A stretch of 64,000 nucleotides of DNA from CBDFGK01 sp965247075 (GTDB lineage: Bacteria; Pseudomonadota; Gammaproteobacteria; Pseudomonadales; Halieaceae). The position numbers were made by a program, and so were the translations under genes. The first letter of the stretch is position 1, and every line of letters starts with the position of its first letter. The stretch covers positions 1,798,001 to 1,862,000 of the forward strand of contig CBDFGK010000003.1 in the NCBI GenBank assembly GCA_965247075.1, read 5' to 3'. This document shows positions 62,984 through 64,000 of this stretch, piece after piece. The notes under the pieces are model-generated. The model searched no databases. It was not told where the DNA came from and worked only from the letters and a program-made list of their open reading frames with translations.

Positions 62984-64000
62984 GTGTAGTGTCCTAAACA
63001 AACTAATCATATATAATAGCCCCGGTTATTTGCCGGGGGCATCCGATGAACACAGCAGTAAAGATTCAGTTAACACCGGAAGAGGAAAACATACTAAAGA
63101 AAACGATCCGCAGCCGGAAAGCGCCTATACGCTTGATTGAGCGATCCAAAATCATTTGGATGGCATCAAAAGGGCATAGCAATATTGAGATAGCTGAGCA
63201 ACTCAAAATAACCGCGCATAAGGTTGGTCGCTGGCGAAACCGCTACGCTGTACACGGTTATGACGGCATCAAAAGAGAACTGCCCCGTGGCAAAAATCAA
63301 GGGGGTAGGAAGAGTGCAGATCAAGCCAGGTTGCGTTCCATAATAATCAAGATGACCACGCAGTCCAAACCGAAAGATGCGACACACTGGTCCACGCGAA
63401 CACTGGCAAAAGAGTTGGGGACGACGCATAGTTTTGTAAATCGTGTGTGGCAGGAGTCCGGACTTAAACCGCATCTGCTGATGGGATTCAAAGTCAGCAA
63501 TGATCCTCGGTTTGAGGAAAAGCTGGAAGATGTTGTGGGGCTTTATTTATCTCCTCCGGAAAATGCAGTGGTTTTCTGTGTTGATGAGAAATCTTCTATC
63601 CAGGCGTTGGATCGCACCCAGCCGGGCCTTCCGCTGAAGAAAGGGCGTGCCGGCACGATGACCCACGACTACAAGCGACATGGTACAAGTACGCTATTTG
63701 CAGCGTTACATGTGGCGACTGGAGAAGTTATTGGACAGTGCAGGCAGCGACATCGGCATCAGGAGTTTTTATCTTTTCTAAAAACTGTAGAGAAGCAAAC
63801 GCCGAAAGAAATGGAGTTGCACCTAATAGTTGATAACTACAGCACCCACAAGCACGAGAAAGTGAGGAGGTGGCTGTCGCGCAACAGGAGGGTAAGTCTT
63901 CATTTTATTCCGACAAGTTCTTCGTGGCTCAACCTGGTGGAGCGCTTCTTCGGGTTGTTAACACAAAAGCAGTTGAAACGGGGTGTCTTTAATTCTGTTA
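62984..64000. mobile_element. Second IS630-family element, runs off the window
   Basis: Starts after TA (62982-62983) with GTGTAGTGTCCTAAAC. Its right end is beyond the window. Its end and protein sequence differ from the first IS630, so these are two different elements. GCCCCGG and CCGGGGGC near 63020-63040 form a hairpin just before the transposase start. Confidence 0.85.
63046..64000 (+). CDS. IS630-family transposase (partial, open at window end)
   Basis: From ATG 63046 the frame reads MNTAVKIQLTPEEENILKKT without interruption to the window end (318 codons). HTH: NIEIAEQLKITAHKVGRWRN. DDE residues: VVFCVDEKSSIQALDRTQPG, LHLIVDNYSTHKHEKVRRWL and FIPTSSSWLNLVERFFGLLT. Unlike the first IS630 copy it has no frameshift, so it may be active. 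Confidence 0.92.
   Translation, partial: MNTAVKIQLTPEEENILKKTIRSRKAPIRLIERSKIIWMASKGHSNIEIAEQLKITAHKVGRWRNRYAVHGYDGIKRELPRGKNQGGRKSADQARLRSIIIKMTTQSKPKDATHWSTRTLAKELGTTHSFVNRVWQESGLKPHLLMGFKVSNDPRFEEKLEDVVGLYLSPPENAVVFCVDEKSSIQALDRTQPGLPLKKGRAGTMTHDYKRHGTSTLFAALHVATGEVIGQCRQRHRHQEFLSFLKTVEKQTPKEMELHLIVDNYSTHKHEKVRRWLSRNRRVSLHFIPTSSSWLNLVERFFGLLTQKQLKRGVFNSV

Overview
The window is from a gammaproteobacterial chromosome, probably a marine or host-associated member of the Cellvibrionales. The evidence is the gene order frr-uppS-cdsA-dxr-rseP-bamA-skp-fabZ-rnhB-dnaE, accA-tilS-pyrG-kdsA-eno-ftsB-ispD-ispF-truD-pcm-nlpD, and a fused BioH-BioC protein of the kind annotated as BioHC in Saccharophagus, Teredinibacter and Cellvibrio. 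The core genes are GC-rich. They are interrupted by A+T-rich accessory blocks and by remains of at least eight insertion-sequence families, so the genome has recently been shaped by transposons.

Layout. 1-12507: translation, isoprenoid, phospholipid, outer-membrane-assembly and replication genes in one direction with overlaps. lpxD, lpxA and lpxB, which usually sit on either side of fabZ, are absent. 12508-23171: a roughly 10.6 kb insertion between dnaE and accA. Its outer parts are decayed pieces of an epsilonproteobacterial-type fumarate reductase operon (frdC, 5' frdA, then 3' frdB). Between these lie a 147 bp MITE, a four-gene A+T-rich cassette (PP-loop/PAPS-reductase-like enzyme, GHKL ATPase, two unknown proteins) and several IS elements. 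The GHKL gene carries a clean IS4-family insertion with a 9 bp target duplication. 23172-34275: the core cluster from accA to nlpD, lacking surE, and lacking rpoS after nlpD.

34276-42254: an accessory block with an ISNCY-type element, an IS3 fragment and a compact CRISPR-Cas9 locus (cas9 of 1121 aa, cas1, cas2, then 20 repeats and 19 spacers). The gene set and repeat architecture fit type II-C. 42379-46504: an Lrp-type regulator divergent from a fused indolepyruvate ferredoxin oxidoreductase. 46524-49574: a ParDE toxin-antitoxin pair and the lytic transglycosylase mltD. 49618-56314: a biotin regulon, with birA, bioD, bioHC, bioF and bioB on the minus strand and bioA divergent. Two BirA-type operators sit over both promoters. 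56617-58799: two outer-membrane proteins. 58978-64000: a graveyard of recombinase, HTH, IS21 and IS256 fragments, then a GIY-YIG gene broken by one IS630 element and bordered by a second.

The most promising candidate for an undescribed system is the four-gene cassette at 13861-20047. It looks like a laterally acquired nucleic-acid-modification or defence module, probably inactivated here by the IS4 insertion. The Cas9 locus is recognisable as a type, but its tracrRNA is not obvious, and an imperfect palindrome next to the array is the best candidate.
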